Assembly (NCBI GenBank): GCA_049522565.1
Contig: JBEKNT010000187.1
Location: 1-12,176 of the forward strand
Source of the DNA: JASHVB01 sp049522565
GTDB lineage: Bacteria > Pseudomonadota > Alphaproteobacteria > Acetobacterales > Acetobacteraceae
Direction of reading: 5' to 3'
DNA length: 12,176 nucleotides
Shown: one piece after another, positions 1 through 6,352 of the stretch
Layout of the letters: each line of letters starts with the position of its first letter
Numbering within the stretch: position 1 is the first letter of the stretch
Program-made: the position numbers and the translations under genes
Notes under the pieces: model-generated
What the model was told of the DNA's origin: nothing
The model's database searches: none
The model's input: only the letters and a program-made list of their open reading frames with translations

Positions 1-50
1 GCATCGACAACAAGCCGGGCGATTTCGAGTATGGGAAGATCGAAGAATAG
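1..50 (+). CDS. C-terminal end of an unidentified protein (truncated by the window edge)
   Basis: Reading from base 3, the frame gives IDNKPGDFEYGKIEE and then a TAG stop at 48-50. Only 15 residues are visible, so no family can be named. The acidic, hydrophilic tail reads like a normal protein end. The gene call rests mainly on the stop lying three bases before a strong hairpin, as expected at the end of a transcription unit. The gene converges with the MetE-like gene on the other strand. A chance open frame cannot be excluded on 15 codons. Confidence 0.45.
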   Translation, partial: IDNKPGDFEYGKIEE

Positions 51-52
51 CA

Positions 53-83
53 AACCTCTCCCGCGCGCAGCGCGGGAGAGGTT
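53..83. terminator. Bidirectional hairpin terminator between convergent genes
   Basis: The arms AACCTCTCCCGCG (53-65) and CGCGGGAGAGGTT (71-83) are perfect reverse complements, giving a 13-bp stem around the loop CGCAG. The stem is very GC-rich and ends in A/T pairs. It lacks a long T run on either side, though the arm ends give AA/TT. It follows the + strand stop at 50 by two bases and overlaps the minus-strand stop codon (82-84), so it can serve both converging genes. Confidence 0.8.
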
Positions 84-1296
84 AGAAGAGCTGCTTGGTC
101 GCCAGCGCCGCGCCTTCCGCCAGCGTCTTCAGCTTCGCCCAGGCGATCTCCGGATGCACCCGCCCGCCAAGCCCGCAATCGGTGCCCGCCAGCACGTTCT
201 CGCGTCCCACCAGCCTGGCAAACCGCACGATCCGGTCCGCCACCAGGTCCGGGTGTTCCACCACGTTGGTGGCGTGGCTCACCACCCCCGGGATCAACAG
301 CTTGCCCTCCGGCAGCTTCACGTCCTGCCACACCCGCCATTCGTGTTCATGGCGCACGTTACCGGCCTCGAACGAATAGGCCTGCGCGTCGATCGCCAGC
401 ATCACGTCGACGATGTCGCGCATCGGAATGTCGGTGACGTGCGGGCCGTGCCAGCTTCCCCAGCAGAGATGGAACCGGATGCGGTCCCGCGGCAGCCCCT
501 TGATCGCATGGTTCAGCGCCTCGACACGCACCATGGTAAATCTGCGATATTCTTCGACCGTCGGCGCCGGGTTGATCTGATCCCAATTTTCGGCGATCGA
601 CGGATCGTCGAGTTGCAGCACCAGCCCCGCATCGATGATTGCCTTGTACTCCTCGCGCATCGCATCGGCGCAGGCGTAGATGAACTCTTCCTCGGTCTTG
701 TAGTACTCGTTTCCGATGCGCGAGCAACTGCCCGGCGCGATCGAGGTCATGAACCCCTCCTCGACCCCGGCCGCCTGCAATGCCGCCTTGAAATGCGCGA
801 TATCGGCGGCGATCGCCTCGTGCCCGGTGTAGGTCAGCTTGTCCACGCAGACCGGCAGCCGCATGCCCGGGCCGCCGCGATTGGATGACACGCCCGAGTC
901 CGGATCGGCATAGGCGGTGGGAAACAGGTTGCGGTCGCGCCGGTCCGGGAAGGCGGTCAGCACCACCTCGCCCGGCTTCCGGCGCTGCGGCGGCATGCGG
1001 TACATGTAATCGCCCAGCCGCAATCCGCCGAGACGCTGGAACGAATAGCTCCACCACGCGCCGTAGTTGATGCGCTGGCCCATGCCCTTGCCGTATTCGC
1101 CGTCGCCGGCGATATCGACGCCGCAGTCCCGCTGGCGCCGCACCACGTCCCGCACCGCCGCGGCAAGCTGCGCCTGGTAGCCGGCTTCGTCGTTCGACTC
1201 GCCTTCCTGGCGGGCGCGGGTCAGTTCGATCAGGTCGTCCGGGCGCGGCAGGCTGCCGGCATGCGTGGTGATGATGCGGTGCTGGCTGTGCTTCAT
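82..1296 (-). CDS. Cobalamin-independent methionine synthase (MetE)-like zinc methyltransferase
   Basis: This 404-residue protein belongs to the UROD/MetE-like fold, whose members use a zinc-bound thiolate to accept a methyl or alkyl group. The expected zinc ligands are visible: His276 and Cys278 in FHLCWGSWHG, Glu310 in SFEAGN, and Cys374 in AGTDCGLGGR. The N-terminus (TTHAGSLPRPDDL, residues 10-22) is typical of the short stand-alone family, which corresponds to the C-terminal catalytic half of full MetE (about 750 residues). I chose the ATG at 1296 over an in-frame start 19 codons upstream because the family similarity begins there; the ribosome site is weak. Relatives include methionine-synthase-like proteins and epoxyalkane:coenzyme M transferase, so the acceptor thiol is unknown. 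It lies 105 bp downstream of the XRE gene on the same strand and may be co-transcribed or have its own promoter. Confidence 0.9.
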   Translation of the reverse strand: MKHSQHRIITTHAGSLPRPDDLIELTRARQEGESNDEAGYQAQLAAAVRDVVRRQRDCGVDIAGDGEYGKGMGQRINYGAWWSYSFQRLGGLRLGDYMYRMPPQRRKPGEVVLTAFPDRRDRNLFPTAYADPDSGVSSNRGGPGMRLPVCVDKLTYTGHEAIAADIAHFKAALQAAGVEEGFMTSIAPGSCSRIGNEYYKTEEEFIYACADAMREEYKAIIDAGLVLQLDDPSIAENWDQINPAPTVEEYRRFTMVRVEALNHAIKGLPRDRIRFHLCWGSWHGPHVTDIPMRDIVDVMLAIDAQAYSFEAGNVRHEHEWRVWQDVKLPEGKLLIPGVVSHATNVVEHPDLVADRIVRFARLVGRENVLAGTDCGLGGRVHPEIAWAKLKTLAEGAALATKQLF

Positions 1297-1401
1297 GGCG
1301 CTTTGCCCCCGGGTCGGCGTCGAGTCAGTGCGCACGCAGGTTAGCGCACGCACCGGGCTTCGGCTATTCGGGATGCCGCGGCCGGGTCTGGTCCGGCATC
1401 G

Positions 1402-1671
1402 TCACTGCGACGGCCGGTTCGCTCCCGGTTGGTTCGGATCGAGGAACCAGTCCAGACTGATGCGGGTTCTGTTGCGCAAGGCGACCAGGAGATCCACCGT
1501 CGGCTCCCGCTCGCCACGTTCGCAGGACGCGTACGCGGTGGCTGGAACGCCGAGCAACGTCGCAAATGCGTCGCTGCCCAAATTGGGCAGGTCGATGCTC
1601 TCGCCATAGGTTCTGCGCACTCCGGCGAGCCGCTCACCCAACGTTTCCAGGTCGATGGTATGGTCGGACAT
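1402..1671 (-). CDS. XRE-family (Cro/CI-type) helix-turn-helix transcriptional regulator
   Basis: This 89-residue protein is essentially one DNA-binding domain. Residues 11-24 (LGERLAGVRRTYGE) form the first helix. Residues 36-58 (FATLLGVPATAYASCERGER...) carry the helix-turn-helix, with the usual LGV turn and ERGxREPT recognition end. Residues 59-78 (VDLLVALRNRTRISLDWFLD) complete the five-helix bundle. There is no sensor domain, so any signal must come from a partner or from promoter competition. The ATG at 1671 has a purine-rich AAGGG about ten bases upstream. It starts 24 bp after the stop of the 119-residue gene and is very probably in one operon with it. It probably controls the AT-rich divergent promoter region near 2090-2165, but no binding data exist. 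Confidence 0.88.
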   Translation of the reverse strand: MSDHTIDLETLGERLAGVRRTYGESIDLPNLGSDAFATLLGVPATAYASCERGEREPTVDLLVALRNRTRISLDWFLDPNQPGANRPSQ

Positions 1672-1695
1672 GCGATGCCGCCCTTGCTTCGCTGG

Positions 1696-2055
1696 TCAGT
1701 GGCGTGTTGTCGGGAACGGTCCCTCCCAGATCAGTTTGATCTGCACCGTACGCAGGATGTCCGCCCATGACAGGCTTTCACAGAGCCTGCGGTAGGCGTC
1801 GTAGCGCAGTTCATCGAGCAGGAAAGCCGATCCCGTGGTGGACACGATCAAGGTGGGAGCGATCGTATCGTCGGGATCCTCGGGCATGATGACGATGGCG
1901 GCCTTGCCATGTTCGTCGTAATGCAGTTCCACGGACCAGTCTGGCGCGACGCCGGCGACGACTCCCGCAAGATGTTGGCGGCGTGCCGATCCGAGGGATT
2001 CAAGGTGGTGTGCGGGAAGCTGGCTCGGGCGGTTTTCGAGATGGGCGGTCGGCAT
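1696..2055 (-). CDS. Hypothetical protein, co-oriented partner of the XRE regulator
   Basis: I do not recognise a named family for this 119-residue protein. The N-terminal 35 residues are polar and probably flexible. Residues 40-110 look folded: a beta-rich part (WSVELHYDEHGKAAIVIMPE), an acidic turn (PDDTIAPTLIVSTTG), then a helix-like stretch (LDELRYDAYRRLCES) and an ending IKLIWEGPFPTTRH. There is no signal peptide or membrane segment, so it is likely cytoplasmic. A GAGGA ribosome site sits seven bases before the ATG, which supports the start. The gene is upstream of and nearly touching the XRE gene. That layout is typical of a regulator with a cofactor or effector protein, or of a toxin-antitoxin pair; the sequence does not decide between these. 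Confidence 0.8.
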   Translation of the reverse strand: MPTAHLENRPSQLPAHHLESLGSARRQHLAGVVAGVAPDWSVELHYDEHGKAAIVIMPEDPDDTIAPTLIVSTTGSAFLLDELRYDAYRRLCESLSWADILRTVQIKLIWEGPFPTTRH

Positions 2056-2089
2056 CGGCGTGTCCTCGGCGGCGGCGAATCAAGTCTGC

Positions 2090-2165
2090 CAGAGACATTA
2101 TAGCTTTTTGCGACAGCAGGACAGTATTATTACGCTATAATCATCTCAAAACACATCATATTGGT
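2090..2165. promoter_or_regulatory. AT-rich divergent promoter/operator region between the XRE operon and hyuB
   Basis: This is the most AT-rich stretch of the window. ATTATAGC (2097-2104) and GCTATAAT (2134-2141) form an exact inverted repeat 29 bp apart. Each arm contains a perfect TATAAT on the outward-reading strand: minus strand at 2102-2097 and plus strand at 2136-2141. A smaller dyad ATTAT-N6-ATAAT lies at 2126-2141, and GACAG is repeated at 2112-2116 and 2120-2124. No good -35 box stands at 16-18 bp from either TATAAT, so activator-dependent or repressor-covered promoters are plausible. The XRE protein encoded nearby is the natural candidate to bind here, by inference. Confidence 0.55.
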
Positions 2166-2225
2166 TTCAACCAGGTTGCAGAATCCCCGTCCCGCGTGGA
2201 CGCGCCCGCCCGATCGCACGGATCG

Positions 2226-2238
2226 CCTTGCGGCAAGG
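2226..2238 (+). repeat. Small inverted repeat in the hyuB leader
   Basis: CCTTG (2226-2230) and CAAGG (2234-2238) can pair around a three-base CGG loop, about 60 bp before the hyuB start. It is short and lacks a T run. It could be a minor leader hairpin or chance. Confidence 0.25.
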
Positions 2239-2301
2239 TGGTAAACGCGGGATCGCGATGCGCGGTTCCCTGCCGGCCAAACCTCTGCCACCATCCGCCG
2301 C

Positions 2302-3936
2302 ATGACCGACCCGATCACCGTCGCCGTGTTGCAGAACCGGCTCAATGCCATCGCCGAGGAAATGGGCGAGGCGATGCTGCGCACCGCCTATTCGCAGATC
2401 CTCAACTCCTCGCGCGACTTCTCCATCGCGCTGATCGACGCGCGCTGCCGCCTGGTGGCGCAGGCGGACCATATCCCGGTGCATGTCGGCGCCATGCCCT
2501 GGGCGGCCAAGGCGCTCGCGGCGCGTTTCCCCGATCCCGCGCCGGGCGACGTCTATCTGCTGAACGACCCGTATCGCGGCGGCTCGCATCTGCCTGACCT
2601 CACCTCTTTCGTGCCGGTGTTCGCCGGGGACGCGCTGATGTTCTGGTCGGTGGTGCGCGCGCACCACTCCGACATCGGCGGTGCCACGCACGGCGCCTAC
2701 AACCCCGCCGCCACGGAAATCTGGCACGAGGGCCTGCGCATCCCGCCGATGCGCCTGACCGAAAACGGCGTGCTGCGCGAGGACCTGTTGGAGATGCTGG
2801 CGCTGAACGTGCGCCATCCTCGAGATTTCCGCGGCGACCTGGCGGCGCAGATCGGCGCGGCCAAACTGGGCGAGCAACGCCTCGCGGCGGTGATCGCCGA
2901 ATTCGGCGCGGTCACGCTGGGCGACGCGACGGAAGAAATGCTCGACGCCGCCGAGCGCCACGCCCGCGCCATCGTCGCGTCCTGGGCCGACGGCGTTTAC
3001 GACGGCGAGGCGGTGCTGGACGATGATGGCTTCGACCGCACGAACATCGTCATCCGCGCCCGCGTCACCAAGCAGGGCAGCGACGTCACGGTGGACCTGT
3101 CCGATTCCGATCCGCAGGTGACCGGGTTCATCAACTCCTCCTTCGCCAACACCCAATCAGCCGTCGCCATGGCCTTCGCCTTCTTGCTCGATCCCGACAT
3201 CACCAAGAACGAAGGTGCGTTCCGGCCGCTAAAGGTCGTGCTGAAGGAGGGCACCATCGTCTGGGCGCGCGAGGGCGCCCCGGTGACGATGTGCACCAGC
3301 CATTGCTCCAACGAGATCATCGAGGCGATCATCGTCGCGCTGGCGCCCGCCTGTCCCGAGCGGGCGATGGGCGGCTGGGGCCGCCGGCTGCGCATCGCGC
3401 TGAACGGCGTGGATCCGCGCAACGGGCGACGCTTCATCTGGCACATGTTCCAGGCGCGGCCCGGCGGCGGCGGCTCGGCGGCGGGCGACGGGTTCTCCAC
3501 CATCGGCGAGTGGCACTCGGCCGGCGGCATCAAGTTCGGCAGCATCGAAGTCGCGGAGGAACGCTTTCCGTTGGTGTTCGAGACGCACGAGTACCGGCCG
3601 GGGTCCGCAGGTGAGGGAAGATATCGCGGCGGCTACGGGGGAGATATGCGGCTGCGCGTGGAGACCGACGGTGCGGCGCTGGCCAATACCGCCGGCGAGG
3701 GCATCGTGCACGGCGCCCGCGGCGTGCTGGGCGGCCACGACGGTGCGCCGCACGACTACACGCTGCTGCCGCCGGGCGCGCCGCCGCGGAAGCTGAAAAG
3801 CAAGGAGGTCGGCGTGGTGGTGCCAACTGGCAGTGTCATTCACGTGCTGTCGGGCGGCGGCGGAGGCTGGGGACCGCCGGAGCAACGCGATCCGGCGGCG
3901 CGGGACAAGGACGCGGCCGAAGGGCTGGCGGGGTAA
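2302..3936 (+). CDS. hyuB: Hydantoinase B / oxoprolinase family protein (HyuB-like subunit)
   Basis: This 544-residue protein matches the hydantoinase B/oxoprolinase domain along its full length, at the usual size. Landmarks are the N-terminus DPITVAVLQNRLNAIAEEMG, SSRDFSIAL (36-44), NDPYRGGSHLPD (88-99), the His/Asp-rich RAHHSDIGG (119-127) characteristic of the family and likely metal-binding, and the Gly-rich GGGGWGPPEQRDP near the C-terminus (518-531). The family partners HyuA to open cyclic amides such as hydantoins and 5-oxoproline with ATP, or to carboxylate ketones; the substrate cannot be told here. No Shine-Dalgarno sequence is visible before the ATG. The nearest HyuA is about 3.9 kb downstream instead of adjacent. 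Expression probably starts in the AT-rich region near 2136. Confidence 0.93.
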   Translation: MTDPITVAVLQNRLNAIAEEMGEAMLRTAYSQILNSSRDFSIALIDARCRLVAQADHIPVHVGAMPWAAKALAARFPDPAPGDVYLLNDPYRGGSHLPDLTSFVPVFAGDALMFWSVVRAHHSDIGGATHGAYNPAATEIWHEGLRIPPMRLTENGVLREDLLEMLALNVRHPRDFRGDLAAQIGAAKLGEQRLAAVIAEFGAVTLGDATEEMLDAAERHARAIVASWADGVYDGEAVLDDDGFDRTNIVIRARVTKQGSDVTVDLSDSDPQVTGFINSSFANTQSAVAMAFAFLLDPDITKNEGAFRPLKVVLKEGTIVWAREGAPVTMCTSHCSNEIIEAIIVALAPACPERAMGGWGRRLRIALNGVDPRNGRRFIWHMFQARPGGGGSAAGDGFSTIGEWHSAGGIKFGSIEVAEERFPLVFETHEYRPGSAGEGRYRGGYGGDMRLRVETDGAALANTAGEGIVHGARGVLGGHDGAPHDYTLLPPGAPPRKLKSKEVGVVVPTGSVIHVLSGGGGGWGPPEQRDPAARDKDAAEGLAG

Positions 3937-4287
3937 CCCCCGGCAACTGGCAACCTGGCCCGAAATAGTGGGCATACCGGCGGGCAAATGAGTTGTTGCG
4001 CCCATCAAACCAGAGATGCGTTGGATGCGATGCCCAGCGGAATGTTGACAGTCCGGTCTGTTTGATCTAGGCGAATGCGGACTGGCTTGCATCCCTTGAC
4101 GATGCCGCAACTATGGCTGTTTCACCATCGGCGTTGGCGAATCTAGGCTCGCGGCGTTTGGCGACAGTGTCTTCAAGCAACCAGCGGACGACCAGGCTGC
4201 CTGATGGTTCGTGCCTCTGCAATCGGAGCCCGATCAGAAAGCTCGCCGCTTCCGTGCCAGAGGTTCGCTAAAAGAAGGATGTAGCTC
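3937..4287. other. 351-bp intergenic region with no supported gene
   Basis: No convincing ORF, RNA gene or strong terminator is visible between hyuB and the small secreted protein. A perfect TTGACA lies at 4045-4050, but the -10 position 17 bp on is TAGGCG, so a promoter here would be weak. ATCTAGGC occurs twice, at 4065-4072 and 4141-4148. Local GC content is lower than in the flanking genes, consistent with non-coding DNA or a decayed gene. Confidence 0.5.
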
Positions 4288-4602
4288 ATGGGCAAGGTCT
4301 TGCATTCGACGGTTTCCCTCGGCGTGGTTCTGGGCATGTGTTCGATCGCGGTATCTGCCAGGGCCGACGACCCGGCTGCGTATTGCCGTTCGTACGCAGA
4401 TGCCGCCATGCATGCGTCCCGCGCCGCGCGTAACCACGACCGGTGCCTGCATTTCGTTCAAGAGCAGCCGGCGCGCTGGGCCCTGAACTACGACGGTCAC
4501 TTCCGCTTTTGCATGGGCGCGTTCGGCTCAGGCGATAACCAGCGGGAGTGGAATATCAGGACAGCGCAACTGAACGACTGCATTCCCAGCCACCACTGGT
4601 AG
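4288..4602 (+). CDS. Small secreted protein with four conserved-looking cysteines
   Basis: This 104-residue protein has a clear Sec signal peptide: Lys3, a hydrophobic core at 8-22 and a likely cut after Ala-Arg-Ala26. The mature ~78 residues hold Cys33, Cys53, Cys75 and Cys98, which could make two disulfides in the periplasm. The pattern CxxYAxxA ... RW ... YDGHFxFC ... E ... R ... LxxC resembles small exported proteins of unknown function I recall from Rhizobiales and relatives, but I cannot name a family. An AAGAAGG ribosome site about nine bases before the ATG fixes the start. It converges with the malG-like gene, with ten bases between the stops. It may be unrelated to the transporter. 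Confidence 0.8.
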   Translation: MGKVLHSTVSLGVVLGMCSIAVSARADDPAAYCRSYADAAMHASRAARNHDRCLHFVQEQPARWALNYDGHFRFCMGAFGSGDNQREWNIRTAQLNDCIPSHHW

Positions 4603-4612
4603 CAAATGGCCT

Positions 4613-5443
4613 TCACCCTTTCACCGCCCCGGCCGTCAGCCCGGCGACCAGCCAGCGCTGCCCGAGAAACGTGACGACGACGGGCGGCAGCGCGATCAGC
4701 GTCGCCGCCGCCATCAGCGCGCCCCAGTCCGTGACGCCCTCGCCGACGAAATTGAACGCCGCAACGATCAGGGTGCGGCTGTGGATGTCGCTGAGCACCA
4801 GCGAAAACAGGAAGTAGTTCCAGGCAAAGACGAAGCAGAGAATGACGCTGACCGCGAGACCCGGTCCGACCAACGGCAGCACCACGCGCAGCAGCACCTC
4901 AATGTCGGAACATCCGTCGATGCGTGCCGCTTCGGTCAACTCCCGCGGCAATGCGTCGAAGAACGGCAGCATGGTCCACAGCGCCAGCGGCAGGGTGATC
5001 GCCGCATGGGTGACGATCAGCACCCAGAAGCTGCCGACCGCGCCAATCGCCGAGAACATCACGAACCAGGGCAGCAGGAACAGCGCCCCGGGTGCCATGC
5101 GCGCCGCCAGCATCAGCAGCGCCGGCCAGTGCATGCGGTTCCACGAGACCGCAAACGCCGCCGGCACGCCGAGCAATACGCCAAGCGCCGTAGAGCCCCC
5201 GGCAATCACGACGCTGTTCAACGCAAAGCGCAGGAACGGCATGGTGGTCAGCACGGTACGGAAATTCTGCAGCGTGGGGTGGAACAGTACTTGCGGCGGC
5301 AACGCCGTCACCGTGTCGGGATCCTTGAATCCGGCGGTAACCATCCACAGCAACGGCGCCACGAAGACGATCGCGACGATCGCGACCTGCGCCGCGTCGA
5401 GGAGCAGGGGGGCCGCGCGTGCGGCGATCCGGCGCGCTACCAC
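4613..5443 (-). CDS. Sugar-type ABC transporter permease, MalG/CarB-like
   Basis: This 276-residue inner-membrane protein has about six hydrophobic segments (roughly 12-35, 75-100, 108-131, 138-160, 187-212, 243-263). The family's EAA loop, which docks on the ATPase, is at residues 168-194 (ELTEAARIDGCSDIEVLL...). The N-terminal WMVTAGFKDP and the length are typical of MalG-like permeases. I place the start at the GTG at 5443. It overlaps the TAG stop of the malF-like gene, a normal coupled arrangement, and leaves the right N-terminal length; the open frame runs further upstream only because of the high GC content. It is the last gene of the importer operon in view, and no ATP-binding gene follows. 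Confidence 0.92.
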   Translation of the reverse strand: MVARRIAARAAPLLLDAAQVAIVAIVFVAPLLWMVTAGFKDPDTVTALPPQVLFHPTLQNFRTVLTTMPFLRFALNSVVIAGGSTALGVLLGVPAAFAVSWNRMHWPALLMLAARMAPGALFLLPWFVMFSAIGAVGSFWVLIVTHAAITLPLALWTMLPFFDALPRELTEAARIDGCSDIEVLLRVVLPLVGPGLAVSVILCFVFAWNYFLFSLVLSDIHSRTLIVAAFNFVGEGVTDWGALMAAATLIALPPVVVTFLGQRWLVAGLTAGAVKG

Positions 5444-6312
5444 GTCGCGGCTTGGCGCAGGCGCATCAGTACCAGCACGGCGCCGATCACGATGGCCGTC
5501 AGCGTCACCATCAATGCCGAGGCGTAGCCGATATCCAGGAACACGAACCCCTGCTTGAACGCATAGATGTTGAGGGTCTGCGAGGCGTCGCCGGGACCGC
5601 CCTGCGTCGTGATGTAGATGATGTCGAAGAACCGCAGCAGATCGACGCTGCGCAAGGTGGCCGCGGTGATGATGCTGGGCGCGAGCAATGGCAGGGTGAC
5701 CCGGCGCAGCAGCGCCCAGCCGCGCGCGCCGTCGATCGCCGCGGCCTCGAACACGTCCGGCGGCAGGGTTTGCAACCCGGCGAGCAGGATCAGCGCGACG
5801 AAGGGCGCCCATTGCCAGGTGTCGATCATCGCAACCGTCGGCACCACCCAGTCCGGCGAGGCAAGCCACAGCGCGGGGGCGATCCCGACCAGCCCAAGCA
5901 ACCAGTTGGCAATGCCGAGCGACGGATCGAGGATCACCAGCCACATCATCCCGACCACGACCGGCGGCATGACGAAGGGCGAGACCAGCAGCGTGCGCAG
6001 CAACCCGCGCAATACCCGCGTACGGTTCAGCAGCAGTGCGAGATACAGCCCGGCCAGAAGCTGCAACGCAAGCGACAACAGATACAGCGCCAGCGTGACG
6101 CGCAGTCCCTGCCAGAACTTCGTATCCTGCAGAAGCTGTGCGTAATTGCCCAGCGCGGCAAACCGTGGCGACGAGCCGAAGCTGAAATGTTGCAGGCTCA
6201 GCCACAGCGTATCGAACAGCGGAAAGCCGATCATCAGGGCGATAAAGCCGAGCGCCGGTAGCAGCATCCAGCGAAAGGATCCGTGTGCCCGCCGGCGCCC
6301 GACCGGCGGCAT
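5437..6312 (-). CDS. Sugar-type ABC transporter permease, MalF/CarB-like
   Basis: This 291-residue inner-membrane protein is the first of the permease pair. It has a short basic N-terminus (VGRRRAHGSFRW), a first membrane segment at about 16-37, and further segments near 72-94, 106-128, 158-180, 208-222 and 264-284. The EAA loop is at 186-212 (DVFEAAAIDGARGWALLRRV...), and TTQGGPGDASQTLNIYAF (235-252) is typical of MalF/UgpA-like permeases. The ATG at 6312 gives a normal length. A GTG at 6324 is an alternative, and the longer frame would overlap the binding-protein gene. No strong ribosome site is visible; translation may be coupled to the gene ending 40 bp upstream. Confidence 0.92.
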   Translation of the reverse strand: MPPVGRRRAHGSFRWMLLPALGFIALMIGFPLFDTLWLSLQHFSFGSSPRFAALGNYAQLLQDTKFWQGLRVTLALYLLSLALQLLAGLYLALLLNRTRVLRGLLRTLLVSPFVMPPVVVGMMWLVILDPSLGIANWLLGLVGIAPALWLASPDWVVPTVAMIDTWQWAPFVALILLAGLQTLPPDVFEAAAIDGARGWALLRRVTLPLLAPSIITAATLRSVDLLRFFDIIYITTQGGPGDASQTLNIYAFKQGFVFLDIGYASALMVTLTAIVIGAVLVLMRLRQAATW

Positions 6313-6352
6313 GACAGGCGTCACGGCACCGGATGCGTGCGCGACGGCGATG

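Noticed and set aside
31..888. 285-codon + strand frame opposite the MetE-like gene
   Set aside because: It is rich in His, Arg and Val with no motif, and lies antisense to a gene with a complete zinc site.
1402..2055. Firm call of a toxin-antitoxin system for the XRE pair
   Set aside because: The partner shows no known toxin motif; layout alone is not enough, so it is kept as a hypothesis only.
3988..4065. 25-codon ORF after hyuB (starts MSCCAHQTRD)
   Set aside because: It has no ribosome site and no likeness to any family, and such short frames are expected by chance.
4173..4409. 78-codon minus-strand frame over the start of the secreted-protein gene
   Set aside because: It overlaps a better-supported gene with a signal peptide and ribosome site, and has no motif of its own.
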